The notes: generated by a model from the sequence alone, not told the origin. Positions 1-11,529 are shown, counted from the first letter of the stretch. The stretch: 64,000 nt of DNA from Diphasiastrum complanatum (GCA_029204225.1 CM055107.1:14380900-14444899); one strand, 5' to 3'. Translations and numbers: made by a program.

Positions 1-1285
1 GAGTATTATGATCAGCTGTTTTTCAAAAGAAACGGTCAAATTTTTTCATCTTGACAATGTATAAACGGTCGGAATTTTCAACTAAACCGCTGGAACAAAC
101 TTACAAAAGGATAACGCAAATCCAACTAACCACAACAATGCAATTCTTTTCAATACAGATCAAAACTCAAGGAGCCTGGCCTCTACCATCAAAACCAAGC
201 AGAATGAGGAGATGCTGTAGCGAATCACAGAGCCGCGTGAACTAGAAAAATGCAGATATTTCCCCAACAGTTGGAAACTCAGAGCAGACGCGAGCCTACA
301 TCTACCATTAAACCAAGCACATTGAAGAAATTTTTGCTGCAAATCACAAATCCAAATGACCAAAACAGTGCAATTCTTTTCCGAACAGAACAAAACTCAC
401 AGTAAAGACATGACACCATCCCCTACCACGAAACGAAGCCCAATGAAGGATAATCTGCTGCAAATCAGGTCGAAATCAGCTGAATCCAAAGCTACAAAAC
501 CAATCACGCATCAATCCAACACAATGATTCATCCATCCATCCCACCAGGCAATGCAAAAACAATAGCTTCCGACAATGGGCTCTTCCGCTATCGATTAAC
601 AGATCTCTATCATCAACTAAACCATCACTAAATCACTCTTACAGCATCAAAATCATATCATTTTACGAACAATTTCGCTGTTACAGATACCTGTGTTAGC
701 GCTGGAGAAGCCCACAGAGACTGTCAGAGAGCTATAACGAAGAAACCTTTTTAAAAGGTTGGCAGGATCGGCGAGAGAGGGAAAGCACCAGCTAAATACC
801 CTTTTAAAAGGTTGTCAGCGGTCCTCCTCCTCCTCTAACCCTAACCGCTGGTTAAATGTAGTGACCAGGGGGTGTAAACACGTGGTCACTTTCTGGTGGG
901 GGTTGGGGGGCGTCCGTTGGCAGCTTGGCGGTCACCTCCAGTAGGTGACCGTGGAGAATCAGGTAAGGTACCATTTTTTTTTCTTAGTACTTGCCTGAAG
1001 AAAATGCAGATTCTTGTCCCTCAAACAACCCTTTGTAACTTATAAAAAACCTAAAAGGTCCAAGGCCGCATTCGAGGCCCCGGTATCCTTGGACCACACC
1101 TATAGAAATTTGTCACGTCTTTCTCCGCCTCATCATTTGTCAAGTTAGGTGCTTGGCCTTTTCCAAAAATAGTCAAAGTTTTTGCTTAAGCTAGACACGT
1201 CACAATGATTTAAGTCTTTGCTTCAATCTCACACACAGGCAATCATTTTCATACCATTCATTCCTTCTCGTGTCTCCACTCAAAT
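1..1285. other. Unassigned left flank
   Basis: I find no convincing coding region here. The short ORFs lack family motifs. Visible structure is limited to a degenerate tandem repeat (138-480), two copies of a TTTTTAAAAGGTTG-like near-palindrome around 750 and 802, and a short inverted repeat GGTCCAAGG/CCTTGGACC near 1056-1095. It could be intergenic DNA or decayed repeat; the sequence does not decide. Confidence 0.4.
138..480. repeat. Degenerate tandem repeat, about three units of ~110-115 bp
   Basis: Three successive stretches share the same order of words: a GCAATTCTTTTC-like start, AAAACTCA, ACCATCAAAACCAAGC / ACCATTAAACCAAGC / ACCACGAAACGAAGC, then GCTGCAAATCA-like ends. The units are diverged, so this is an old local duplication. 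No coding function is apparent. Confidence 0.5.
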
Positions 1286-1446
1286 CTTACATTCTTGGAC
1301 TTTCGAGATGAATTGTTGAGATCGTATTTTAAGGACGTGTTATTCACTTCAACTTTAGTCCTTCATTGAATCTTACCTTTTTGGACTATCAAGATCTTAT
1401 TTTAAGGATGTGTTATTCACTTCGACATTAGTCCTTCAATTGTGTC
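1286..1446. repeat. Tandem duplication, two units of ~75-86 bp
   Basis: Unit 1 (about 1286-1371) and unit 2 (about 1372-1446) both run from CTTAC..TTGGACT through ATTTTAAGGA(C/T)GTGTTATTCACTTC to TTAGTCCTTCA. The second unit is about 11 bp shorter. No ORF uses the repeat. Confidence 0.65.
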
Positions 1447-1497
1447 CACTCGTATCTCACAAGTGCTCCCAAATCTGGTGGTCGTTGTGCATGCAAC

Positions 1498-1714
1498 TTG
1501 AAAGTCCTATCCCTCCTAGATTGAATATGACATTAAAAGATTCCTTTGAGGTTTGAGGTTGTGAAGTGCATTCATTTGTGGAAAAGTGTCACTTGAAAAT
1601 CCTATCCCTTCTAGAATGAATATGACTAGTAAATGATTCCTTTGAGGTGTGCCCTTGTAAATCCTATCCCTCGTGAATTGAACATGACCATAATGGATTT
1701 ATATGAGGTGTGCC
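1498..1714. repeat. Degenerate tandem repeat, three units
   Basis: Three units begin TTGAAAGTCCTATCCCT, TTGAAAATCCTATCCCT and TTGTAAATCCTATCCCT (about 1498, 1591, 1654). Each continues through GAATATGAC-like and TTTGAGGT-like words; the last two end GAGGTGTGCCC. Unit length is 61-93 bp. The array lies just left of LTR A. Confidence 0.6.
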
Positions 1715-1827
1715 CATGTATTTTTTAGAGCGCATTTATTTGTGAGTAAGAGCCAATATGGCTTGAGGTTGTAAAGACACTGAAGTGCTTCATGAAAGTG
1801 CTCATAGCTAAAATGAGGGGAAGAGAG

Positions 1828-2292
1828 TGTTATGTACCATAACGGTACACCCTTCAGTGACGGCCTCGCAAGGGAAATGACGCAGGTCTGGCGTTATCGA
1901 CATAATTTGGTGCCACTCATCACCAGCCTAGGTGGTCACGTGTCGTCGCTGGTACCATGCTTGATGGGACCCACTATGCTATGCCTATATAGTGGTGGGG
2001 CTTCCCTTTTGCCAGTCACTCAACCTACCTGGGAGTTCGTGGATGGAGAGCACGTGCATTAGCCAGGATGTATCTCCAGGCCAGGAGATGTGTGCTAGGG
2101 ACAATCAAGGGCGATGGTTGGTGGTATAACATGGGACGCCAGTTATCGCGTAGGCTTGACTAGGCACAATAGCTCCAGTGCATGGGGGTGGGTCGGTAGT
2201 GATCCTATGGATGGGCGGATACGGTGCGTCGTCACTAGTGTGGGGCGTGCGTCAACCTTCAAAGCAATGGGAGATTTATGGGACTTGTAACA
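1828..2292 (+). repeat. 5' LTR of gypsy-type element A
   Basis: The LTR starts TGTTATGTACC and ends ACTTGTAACA, giving a 5-bp terminal inverted repeat TGTTA/TAACA with the canonical TG..CA ends. It is followed after two bases by an initiator tRNA-Met primer site. A CCTATATAG box at about 1984-1992 is a plausible promoter. The 465-bp length is normal for a plant LTR. No matching 3' LTR is seen, because the element is interrupted by copia B and the rest is absent. Boundaries rest on the terminal repeat and the primer site, not on an LTR pair. Confidence 0.7.
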
Positions 2293-2294
2293 TT

Positions 2295-2307
2295 TGGTAT
2301 CAAAGTC
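2295..2307 (+). other. Primer-binding site of element A (tRNA-iMet type)
   Basis: TGGTATCAAAGTC begins two bases after the LTR end. It resembles the plant TGGTATCAGAGC primer site complementary to initiator tRNA-Met, with changes consistent with age. Confidence 0.65.
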
Positions 2308-3171
2308 GCCAATTTCCTTTAAGGTGCACAAGTTCCCTTTTATGCCATTGCGGTTTGAAATTCCTTTATTGTGATTGTGGCTATTGGTTTTTATCACTCC
2401 TAGTTTTTTTTCCTTGAAATGGTTGAGCTCTTTTGGGCTGAGAACTAGTTGCTAAATGGTTGTCCTCTAAGTTTAATATCTTTTCTTATGAACCATTTCT
2501 TGGTTCTTGGATAGAAAAGACATAAACTTTCTTTTTTAGAGTTGATGATTGTATTTCTTTGCAATTTGTTAAAATAAATGTTTTTTTTTTAGGTCAAACT
2601 TAATTTTTTAAAGTTTGATAATTTTCTATCCCCCCCCCCCCCCCCCCACCTCCTCATTTTTGCCCCCGCTTAATTTTTTGTTTTCAAAAAAATAAAAATT
2701 TGTGGATGGGCACGGGCCCCAGTCGTGTAGGCTCCTAATCGCTCGTTGTCTCATCTTTGTGTACGGCTGCTTGCAGGTACAGCAGGTAGTCGTACCTACT
2801 TCGTGGGGGGAGGAGGAGTAAAGAGGAGTGGAGATACGTAGGAGAAGGGAGATGGGAGAGGAACCATAACCAAATTCTATATTCCTTTGGAGTCCATAGG
2901 CCATGTGGCACCCTTTCCCCACATGGTGATGAGATTCTAGAAGGGACAGATGGGGCCTTGCATGGAGGAAGGGGAGGAGCTTAGGGGAGGAGTAAAGGAG
3001 TGTACGTTCTCATTCCTTCACCCCATTTTCCTAAGTTGCTTGTTTATACTCCCTAAGCTCAAGTAAGCCCATTTTCTAGTCTTTTGAGCCTTAGTTGTCA
3101 ATTTTTTACGGTTTGGATGCCATTGCTCTCCGTTTTTCCTTTAGTTTTTTCCTACACCTTGCTTTAGCCAT
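2308..3171 (+). other. Untranslated leader of element A
   Basis: This non-coding stretch lies between the primer site and the gag start. It contains an 18-bp C run (2630-2647) and GA/GGAG-rich sequence near 2800-3000. The ORFs here have no family match I recognise. Confidence 0.45.
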
Positions 3172-3423
3172 GGAGACTCCTATGGATGTCACCCAAGCTC
3201 CGGTTGGGACTGATATGGAGGAAATGGCGCGTGCAATAGATCTATTGCAACAACAAATTGTCGACATGCGCTCTAAGCATGAACGAGCGGAGACCGAATT
3301 GAGGGTTATGTCCCAATCTATGCAGGCACTCCTCAACCCGATGTTTACCCCAAGATTCTTTATTGGGTGTTGGATTTACTCCTTCTACTCTCCTAAATCC
3401 CAATTTTATTCTGCCTCCATTCA
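3172..3423 (+). pseudogene. Gag N-terminal fragment of gypsy element A
   Basis: An ATG at 3172 opens a frame whose start (METPMDVTQAP) leads into a short helical, Gln-rich segment with LLQQQIVDMRSKHE, typical of the beginning of gypsy gag proteins. A related [12 protein letters not shown] segment occurs at about 52.44-52.50 kb, so the two belong to one family. The frame is cut at about 3340-3423 by the LTR of copia B. No zinc knuckle, protease or reverse transcriptase of this element follows. Confidence 0.6.
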
Positions 3424-4482
3424 TGTTACATATTTACTAACGTTGTCACGCAGTCTGTATTTTTACACGCAAATTCGCACAGACGAAGAAAAGGCGAATG
3501 AATCGCGACACTCTGTTTCGAACACAGATTATGGTGACATAGGAAAAGGTGACACTACCTTACTAAATGCCAAAAGTGCCCTAAAAGCTAAGGCACCCTG
3601 TAAATCTAATCCTAAGGCTACTCGTAAAAAGTGACGCACTTTTGCATCATCACCAACATTCACCTCAGTACTGACTGACGTCCGCACCCTTTTTGCGCTC
3701 ACCCCATGCAGTTGCGCTAACAGATTGGACAACGATTGTAGCCACCCACAATCTCCTACAGACAGCACATCCACTCTGTACTTTCACATCTGCACACTTG
3801 TAATATTATGTATATATATATATATTGGATACCATTCGTGTATTCAATATAGAGAGAGTTAGATGATGATGATCACATGATCAAGTGAGAGAAGAAGAGA
3901 CTAAGAGAAGAGGCTTCATTCCTCATTATAGGCAAAATAAGCTTCGTAGGGCACGCGGTTTCGTCCGCTATTGTATTGTGCTCTGCCGCATTATTAACTT
4001 GTATACATGATATACTTAATCTTATACAGGTCTTTGTTCTGCATTCAGATCTGTGTTAATATTGCTATGCTTGTTCTTCATTTTGTCTGATCTTTCTAGT
4101 TGCTCTTTCTAGTAATAGACGATCAACTTTTAGTCTTGTCTTTCTCGAATAATTCATGACTAATTATCAGTCGAGCACAGTCTAGCTCTTCGCGAATCAT
4201 TCGCGACAGATAATTTGTCTTGCAATTTGTGACAAATTATTCATCTAGCGCTTCATCCATTAATTGTTTGGCTACGTAATCTAGAATGACTGTGATTTCT
4301 ATCACTAAAGTTCTCTTCATTCTGATAGGCGTAGTCATGCTTACGGAGAGAGTCAAATAATTCATTCCGTTGTGCATGAACATTTTTTGTTCGAGTTCGC
4401 TTCTCGTTCGTTTCTTGTTTGAGTTTATTTTTTGTTCATGTTCGTCATTTATTCCCCCCCCCCCTTCTCTCTCTCTCCAACA
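3424..4482 (+). repeat. 5' LTR of copia B
   Basis: It runs from TGTTACATAT to CTCTCCAACA, directly abutting TGGTATCAGAGCC. The length is 1,059 bp. It holds an alternating TA tract at 3809-3826 that could serve as TATA box, and repeated GCGA/TCGC words. A polypyrimidine stretch precedes its end. The left boundary is inferred from TGTTA, since no 3' partner is present. Confidence 0.7.
3809..3826 (+). promoter_or_regulatory. Possible TATA box in LTR B
   Basis: An alternating TA run lies in the middle of the LTR, in the usual U3 position upstream of a transcription start. The call is positional only. Confidence 0.35.
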
Positions 4483-4495
4483 TGGTATCAGAGCC
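4483..4495 (+). other. Primer-binding site of copia B (tRNA-iMet)
   Basis: TGGTATCAGAGCC follows the LTR end CCAACA with no spacer and matches the standard plant copia primer site complementary to initiator tRNA-Met. Confidence 0.85.
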
Positions 4496-4633
4496 ATTTT
4501 CATAGTTTGATAAGCTTCCAAGGTACAAGACTCTACTAGCCGATAGAGTAATTGTTTTCTTGTTCTGTAAATATCAAATTTTCATACTTAAGTCAGTGAT
4601 AGTTTCTCCTATCACTTAGACTAATTCTTCCAC

Positions 4634-5470
4634 ATGGATTCCCAAGGGAAAGCCAGTCCTATCATGGACAAGCTTGATGGAGCCAATTACCATCTGTGGA
4701 AATTTAAGATGAAAACTGTACAATGGCAAAAGAATTGTTCGACGTTGTTACAGGTGCAGAAGGGAAACCCGAAGCGGACGACGCGACAATCGCCAGATGG
4801 AAGCTGAAGGATGGAAAAGCTTTTGAGCTGATCATCCTCAACATCACGAATACCCAGATCGGCCACGTATCCAAGGCTCAGAAATCAAAAGAAGTCTGGG
4901 ACATCTTGAGCACACTATACGAAGTGCGAGATATAGCTTATAAGCTATATCTCAGGAAGAAATTCTACTCCCTGAAGATGACTAATGGTAATTCTCTGCA
5001 GAATCACATTAATCAATTCAAGGAAGACAAATGGCCGCTGTCGGATCTGTCATAGATGATCAAGACGCAGTGATGCAACTGCTTACAAGCTTGCCAAGTT
5101 CTTATGATAGCTGGGTGATGATCATCACGACTCATCCAGAATTGACTCTTTCAAGAGTCATTACTATGTTGTTGCAGGAAGACACGCGAAGGAACGAAGC
5201 CTCGAGTTCCTCAGCTGATTCTCACGCCTTGTACACCAACAAGAGCACGACAAAGCAGAGGAAGAAGAAAGGCCCGAAGTAATCAAAGCCAGACCAAAAA
5301 CCAGCTCAGCACAAGGAACAATCGAATCCGCAGACAAAGAAGAAGCTGTTCTACAGACACTACAAACGAAACAACCACGAAATTCAAGACTATCGAATAC
5401 TTCAAGCGAAGAACAATATCAAGGGACAGTCGAATCAAGTGGCAAATGCAGCTACAGAAGCTCCATAGCC
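4634..5470 (+). pseudogene. Copia B gag (broken)
   Basis: The start MDSQGKASPIMDKLDGANYH followed by a LWKFKMK-like motif is the classic copia gag N terminus. A frameshift near 4725 moves the frame to the segment with WDILSTLYE and LYLRKKFYSLKM (UBN2-type gag domain), and a second shift near 5035 leads to LLTSLPSSYDSWV. A degraded CCHC knuckle with a few remaining positions (LFYRHYKRNNHEI) lies at about 5347-5390. At least two frameshifts make it non-functional. Confidence 0.85.
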
Positions 5471-6900
5471 TATTCAAGAAGTAGATCATGATGCTTTCAT
5501 GACCAACCATCAAGAAGCATCTCGGGACAATTCTTCGTTCCTGGATTCCGGAGCCACTCAGCACATGACTAGCCTAATTGCCTATTTCGAGTCCTATACA
5601 CCTTACAGTACCCAAAAATTCGTTCACCTTGGTGACAATAGCACACAAGTTATTAAAGGTGAAGGCACTGTAAGATTATTCTTTGCAAATGATCAATCTA
5701 AGCTACTCTCTAAAGTTCTGTATGTACCTAAGTTATCTACAAATCTGCTCTCTGTAAGCAGAATCACAGACCTAGGACACAAAGTAGAATTCGAATGTGA
5801 TCAATGTAAAGTAGTTGATAGGATAGACAAGATCCTAGCACTCGGAAAGAGGCATGGATACTTGTATAATTTAAGTCATTGCTTTTCTGCCTCTATTCAG
5901 GCTCTCAGTACTTCAATTTATACACATAAAGGTTTGCTTTGGCATTATAGACTTGGTCATTTAAATTATGTTGTTGTACAACAAATGTCTAGACAATCTA
6001 TTGTTCTTGATCGCGACTATCCTCGCAGAAAAGATGAGTTACATGTCTGTCAAGACTGTCTAGCGGGTAAACAGACTAGGAAACCATTTAAGTCAAGCCA
6101 TCAACATATTACTAGAGGTTTGCTAGATGTTATACATTCAGATATTTGTGGCCCAATGAAAAATCCTTCCGTGAAGGATGCCAAGTATTTTATAACCTTT
6201 ATTGACGAATTCTCCAGAAGGACGATGGTGTATTTCATAAAGAAGAAATCAAAAGCTTTCAACTGCTTCAGAATCTTCAAGGAGCGTGCAGAATAGGAGA
6301 CTGGAAGGACGATCAAGGCCCTAAGGTCAAACAACGGTAGAGAATACATCTCTGTGCCAAGGCATTGAGCAGCAATTCATCACTCCTTGCAGTCCTCAGT
6401 CTAATGGCTTAGCTAAGAGAAGAACCGTACTTTGGTTGAATATGCTAAGTGTATGCTATCGCATGCATCATTGCCCAAGAGATTATGGGCTGAAGCTATC
6501 TCCACTGTAGCTTACCTCCAAAATAGATGTTCGACCAAGGCCCTCTCAGACAAGACGCCCCACGAGGTGTGGACAGGCTCTAAGCCTTCTTTGAAGAACC
6601 TAAGAGCGTTCGGGTGCATTGCCTACGCGTAGATCCCAAAAGACACAAGGAAGAAATTGGACTTCCAAGGTCTCAAGACCATTCTGATCATATATACTCC
6701 GTCTGATAACACCTACAAGCTGTACAATCCTGATACCCAGCAAATCTTGTATAGGCGGGATACAATCTTTATCGAGGATCAATTCATCGACCTCAAAGAC
6801 AAGGATATTGCTCAAGAAGAACCTACATCTACTGCCATTGACACGACAGTCCGAGCTTCCGGCTCAAGCGTGTCTATTGTCGACCCACTTTGAGACAACG
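5471..6900 (+). pseudogene. Copia B protease and integrase (broken)
   Basis: The longest open part (about 5499-6294) carries the aspartic protease motif LDSGATQHMT, a GAG-pre-integrase segment with HYRLGHLN and CxxC (CQDCLAGKQ), and the integrase core start DVIHSDICGP. It stops at 6294. The integrase continues in other frames with LWAEAISTVAYLQNR and TPHEVWTGSKPSLKNL at about 6480-6632. The same integrase words occur in copia L, so B and L belong to one family. Confidence 0.85.
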
Positions 6901-6983
6901 AATCAAACAAAGATGTTGCTGCTACTAGGAAACAAGTCCCAGGAGCGGTTCATCAGTCGAATCATCCTAGAAGATCAAGCCGA

Positions 6984-8440
6984 GTGTGCACACAGCCCAC
7001 AAGGTATACTCCTGAGTCTGTCTGTCTCTTAATGCAGGAACCGACGACAGTCGAAGAGGCACTCAACCAACCAGACTCTGATCTCTGGAGAGAAGCCATG
7101 GACAAAGAGTATTCCTCTCTGATCAAGAATCAGACATGGTCATTAGTCGAAGCTCCTATTGGCTGCAATATTATTGATTGCAAGTGATCTTTAAGATCAA
7201 ATATAATGCCAACGGAGCAATTGATCGAAGGAAGGCTAGACTCATAGCATGAAGATTCACCCAGATCCCGAATGTCGACTATAGTGAGACTTTTAGCCCA
7301 GTCGTCAAACATTCGTCGATCCGAATGCTCTTGTCTTATGCTGCAGCTGCCGACCTCGAAGTACATCAACTTGATGTACAAACAGCCTATCTAAACGGAG
7401 TCATACAAGAAGATATCTACATGATCCAGCCTGAAGGATACATTCTGGAAGGCATGAAGAATCATGTTTGTAAACTCCACAAAGCATTGTACGGCTTGAA
7501 ATAGTCTGCCAGAGCTTGGTTTCAGAGGATTAACACATTCCTCATTGAACAAGGATTCAAACCAAGCACTGTTGATTGCAACGTTTATTCAAGGTCAGTG
7601 CAACAATCCTTCATTAACGTTGATGATATGTTTCCCTTCAGCAACAATACCAAAATGTTCAAGGATGCAAAATAGATGTTGTTGTTAGAATTCGACATGA
7701 CTAATTTGGGCAAAGCTCACTTCTGTCTTGGAATTCAAATCCACAGAGATAGAGCAAATCGACTGATTTACATCACTCAACAAAGGTAGCTTCACAATGT
7801 TCTTAACAGATACAATTTGATGAATTGTAAACTAGCTCACTCACCAATGGATCCAGACCTGCATCTGTCAAAGCACCAATGTCCCCAAACCAAGCAGGAA
7901 GAGGAGCAGATGAGAGAATATCTGTATTGATCGATACTTGGATCTCTCATGTATGCAATGGTTTGTACAAGACAGATATCTCTTTTGTTGTTAGCTCACT
8001 CAGCCAATACATGGCTAATCCTAGAATTACCCATTGGAAGGCTCTTATATGACTCATGAGATATATTTGAGTTACCATGGACCAGTGCATCTGCTATGGA
8101 GATGTCAGCAACGACAATCTTCATCAGCTTAGTGGTTATTCTGATGCAAGCTGGGGAGGAGATGTAGACAATCGTAAGTCCACATATGGATTTACATTCT
8201 TCTTCAACGGCGGTCCTATTTCATGGAACAGTCGTAAGCAAACCTCTATCGCACTTTCTTCTACTGAAGCATAATACATTGCTACTTCTCAATCTATTAA
8301 GGAAGTGTTTTGGTTGAGAAATTTGCTATCAGACATCAATCTGTATCAGTACAGCTCTACAATTTTGTTTTGTGATAACCAAAGTGCTATTGCCTTAAGT
8401 TCTTCTAGCATGGACTTCAAGAGAGACAACACAAGAAGCT
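6984..8440 (+). pseudogene. Copia B reverse transcriptase and RNase H (broken)
   Basis: The RT domain starts near EEALNQPDSDLWREAMDKE (about 7040-7110). It continues in several frames through FSPVVKH-like and YGLKxSARAW motifs; the latter carries a stop at 7502. The catalytic YVDD box reads NVDD near 7617-7630. RNase H is seen from about 8077 with SGYSDASWGGD, RKSTYGF and SLSSTEA-like motifs, and the frame is cut near 8435. The missing catalytic tyrosine and the stops show it is inactive. Confidence 0.8.
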
Positions 8441-9739
8441 TGATTTGACCAAATGGTATATTAAAATTCTTTTGGTTAGGAGGAGTAGCGATATAGGCTA
8501 CCTCCTCATGATTGTCAACCGGACAAAGGAATACTTCTTCCTCAACATGGCTGGTTTGTAAATTAGGACAATTCATTTTAGAATGTCCCTCTTTACCACA
8601 AGTTGTACACCAAATTTAGCATTTGATTTTGCTTTCTTCCTCTTAGCTTTAATGTCGGACATCTGGACTTTTAAGTCCCCCATTTTTTTCGCTAAAGGCT
8701 CTACACTTTTCCTTAATGGATCTGTCTTTTCGGACTTGTCCATCCTTTGTCTTCTATCTAAGTTCTTACTCTTAGATTTTCTATAACTAGTTTATTCTTC
8801 AGACGATGAAGAATAAGAAGAAGAATTAGAAGACTCTTCTTCATCTGTTGAATCAGATTCTAATTCAGACTCCATAGGCGAGTCAGATTCTTCTATTCTT
8901 TTATGTTTATGCTTCTTATTAGTACTCTTTCTATCATTTCTTCTTCTAAAAATTTTAGAAGTTTCATAATTATTAGCGGATGCTATGACATCTTCTAATG
9001 AATTTGTCAATCCCTGACGACAATGCCTATCCATTTTCTTGGGTAATCCATCCAAGAACCATTCGTTTTGCATGGGGACAGGATGTTGTGCCCCTAGCTT
9101 CTCTATCAAATTCTTAACTCTTCGAGTGTATCTTCTAAGCGATTCCTTCGGCTTTTTCTCCACCGAATTAAGCTGTGCTAGTAGTCTTGTGGAATAGCCT
9201 ATCTCCCTGAACTATTTAAGAAATTTTGCCTTTAAAGCATTCCAAGTATTAATTTTTTCGAGAACCAACTGGCTATACCAGATTCTCGCCTGCTTGCACA
9301 GAAGACCTAGTAGGATTCTAACTTTATCCTCTTCAGTGTTTTCCTTATTGGCTATAGTAATTGACTCGAAGTGTGATAAATAGCTATCCACATCATCAGA
9401 TGATGACTCTTTGCAGAAGTCATATCTTATTTCGGTAGATGTGGGCGGCGTTGGATTCGTCATATTATCAGGTGGTGGGTTAGGTGGCAAATCCGGTGGA
9501 TCAGATGGATCGAATGACTCAGAACTATGTTCAGATGGTGTAGATGTAGTTTTCAAAAATGATTCACACTCTTGTTTAGATTCTGGCTCTGATGGCAGAT
9601 CATAGTCTTGTTCGGACTCGAATTCAGATATAGTAAGTATGTTTCGAAGATGAAGATTCAGATGGATTCCGTGAAAATTTCTTCTTTCAGATCGATAAGT
9701 GTACAAAGGGGATGGATAAATGGTGAATGTAATATTCAA
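8441..9739 (-). pseudogene. Gag of element C
   Basis: The minus-strand frames contain an acidic N-terminal part, then SSSDDVDSYLSHFESI, WYSQLV and the segment SLRRYTRRVKNLIEKLGAQ with WFLDGLPKKMDRHCRQGL, matching retrotransposon gag core architecture. An acidic Ser-rich tail follows, then a CCHC zinc knuckle (WCTTCGKEGHSKMNC) at about 8567-8612. Element D has the same order and closely similar motifs. A frameshift or stop near 9170-9210 and another near 8790 break it, and the C-terminal side is lost at the junction with copia B. Confidence 0.75.
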
Positions 9740-10690
9740 TGTAGAATACTACAATGACAAATCTGGTTATCCAAAGATATTGGGTTAATTGGCATCCAAA
9801 AGCACCAAGGATGAAATGATTTGGTCAAGGTCTAAAGGTATAGAAGGGTACGTTATCTTCCAGGATCTTAGGACAATAGTAAGCAAATTAATCTAACAGC
9901 AACAAGCAAAAAGGTCCTTCACAACCGAATTTGTTCGGCTTTTGATTCCTCTTAACAAGCACAAGAAATTAATTCTTATCACAAAAAGAAAACAAAGCAG
10001 AACGTCAATTAAATTCTTTATCTGAACACATAGCTCATTCAGAACTAAAAGTGGTTCTATTTAGAGTTATGCTTTAGGCTTTGGCTAATTCTCTACACAC
10101 ATTATAAGTAGACATCTAATTCATGTCAAATGTTTGGTACCACAAGGCTTGTATGCTAGAACTCAGAAGGTTAGAATTGTTGCTCCTAGATGTCGCCTAT
10201 AAATTCTCGTTAGAGAATCTGAAATTCAGTACAAGCGAAGAGTGAATGCTGCAGATAGATGTCTATCAAAATTAGTTACAGAATAACTCAGAGTGTGTTC
10301 GCTCAATTAATAAGAAGTGTAACTATAACAGTGCACAAGCTATAGAAACTGGCACTCTTCTCTCTATTGATAGCTGAATCTCTGCGTGAGTACAATGGCT
10401 CTAAGTGTCGCCCTTATAGAGACGAACACCAGCCTAACCGTCAATCACCAACTGTTAAGGTGTCAGTTGGGATCAGCTAATGTGTTGCTCTAGAACATTG
10501 CCCAAAGACGTCGCGAGTTCTTAATTGCAATGAATTTACAAAATGCAAATAGGCCTTTACATGAATTTAGGCACTATTCCATATTTTCATGTACAAAAAT
10601 GAAAAAATTTACAATATAAAAAATTTAATTTGGATAATGTGGAATCATAGGCCTCCAAAACTTGGATAATCAATCAATCAGGGAGACTTT
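9740..10690 (-). repeat. Leader and presumed 5' LTR of element C
   Basis: There is no ORF of note. At about 9786-9800 the word TTGGCATCCAAAAG resembles a decayed tRNA-Asp primer site, compared with the intact one of element D; the changes could be CpG to TpA decay. No paired LTR is available, so the LTR call is positional. Confidence 0.35.
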
Positions 10691-11040
10691 AACTTAAGTG
10701 TCCAGTCAGAAAACGATATCTGGTGGTTGGCAACTTCCCAGGTATATTTGCTCATTCAATAATATAATATGATTGAAACTTTAAATCGAACTAGCTAGTT
10801 ATGTTGATTTTTTAATCTAATGGTACATTTATGTTTATAGGTTCTGAAACAAGATCACGATATTTTATCATGGATATTCTGCAAAACATCTTATTTTCGG
10901 ATTATCAAAGAGCATATGGATAGTGTAAAGCTCAACGTACCTAGAAAAGGAGATTTCAATGTGGATTGACATTTGGCAGGTGATTTGAAAACTTTGAAAT
11001 GAATGTATAATGTTTCCCATGGAGTGACATCTAAGTATCC
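10679..11040 (+). pseudogene. Unidentified pseudogene remnant with one likely intron
   Basis: A frame ending WWLATSQ stops at a CAG|GTATAT donor (10741/10742). A TTTATAG acceptor at 10840 opens a frame in the same phase (VLKQDHDILSW), giving a 99-bp intron. The second exon continues through VKLNVPRKGD, then HLAGDLKTLK and SKYPCLYCMK, with two in-frame stops. The GDLK..SKYPCxYC combination looks like a conserved zinc-binding domain, but I cannot name the family. It could be a transposon-derived gene or a decayed host gene. Confidence 0.4.
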
Positions 11041-11529
11041 ATGTCTATACTGCATGAAATTGGCAAAAGATGTTACAAGTTAGATGTAGATACCTCTACA
11101 ACCATTTTGGACAATCCAGTTAATATTGTAGATACTCTTATTCCTACCCCTCTTCCTCCTTTTAATTTGCTCTTCTATATAGATCCAGATGACTATTTGA
11201 AATTTGAGAAAGGCATATCTGATGTCTTTGACAGAATAGAAATTTCATTTTGTTTTAGATTAGAGGAACTTGGTTTTAGCATAAATTTTAGGAATCCTGA
11301 TTGTTTGGATCTCAAGAACAGAAGGGCTTCTATCAATGACCCTGTGATAGAGTCTGATCTTCAGCTCCTACAATTTGACATTGTAAGGAACTCAAGCCGA
11401 GAAGTCCTAGTTCTCAGCAATTTTTTCTTACAATCCATTAAGGACGGAAATGACACCTTGGCCCAGTGTTTGCCTAGTGGATGCACACCAGTGGTCAAAT
11501 ACTTGCTTGTGCCATATCATACCAAGTAA
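11041..11529 (+). CDS. Orphan ORF, 162 codons, unknown function
   Basis: The frame begins MSILHEIGKRCYKL and ends YLLVPYHTK with a stop inside TAAG. The composition is balanced and non-repetitive, unlike the low-complexity ORFs nearby. The last codons overlap a good donor-like word CCAAGTAAGAT, so this may be an internal exon rather than a complete gene, and an AG just upstream (CATCTAAG) could be an acceptor. I recognise no domain, signal peptide or membrane segment. It follows the pseudogene remnant in a different frame, so it may be part of the same decayed gene. Confidence 0.4.
   Translation: MSILHEIGKRCYKLDVDTSTTILDNPVNIVDTLIPTPLPPFNLLFYIDPDDYLKFEKGISDVFDRIEISFCFRLEELGFSINFRNPDCLDLKNRRASINDPVIESDLQLLQFDIVRNSSREVLVLSNFFLQSIKDGNDTLAQCLPSGCTPVVKYLLVPYHTK

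Larger units (their letters stand above)
3424..8440 (+). mobile_element. Copia retrotransposon B, truncated and decayed
   Basis: The order is LTR (3424-4482), tRNA-iMet primer site, gag, protease, integrase, reverse transcriptase and RNase H. That domain order, integrase before reverse transcriptase, is the Ty1/copia diagnostic. The element lies inside the gag of element A. It ends abruptly in RNase H near 8430-8440, where opposite-strand gag of element C begins, so the 3' LTR is missing. Stops and frameshifts occur throughout. Confidence 0.85.
8441..10690 (-). mobile_element. Gypsy-type element C, gag plus presumed 5' LTR only
   Basis: On the minus strand, gag sequence (9739 down to about 8441) is preceded by roughly 0.9 kb of non-coding LTR-like DNA. 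Its gag is related to that of element D at 34-35 kb. Protease, polymerase and integrase are absent because the element is joined directly to copia B. The upstream limit near 10.69 kb is approximate. Confidence 0.55.
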
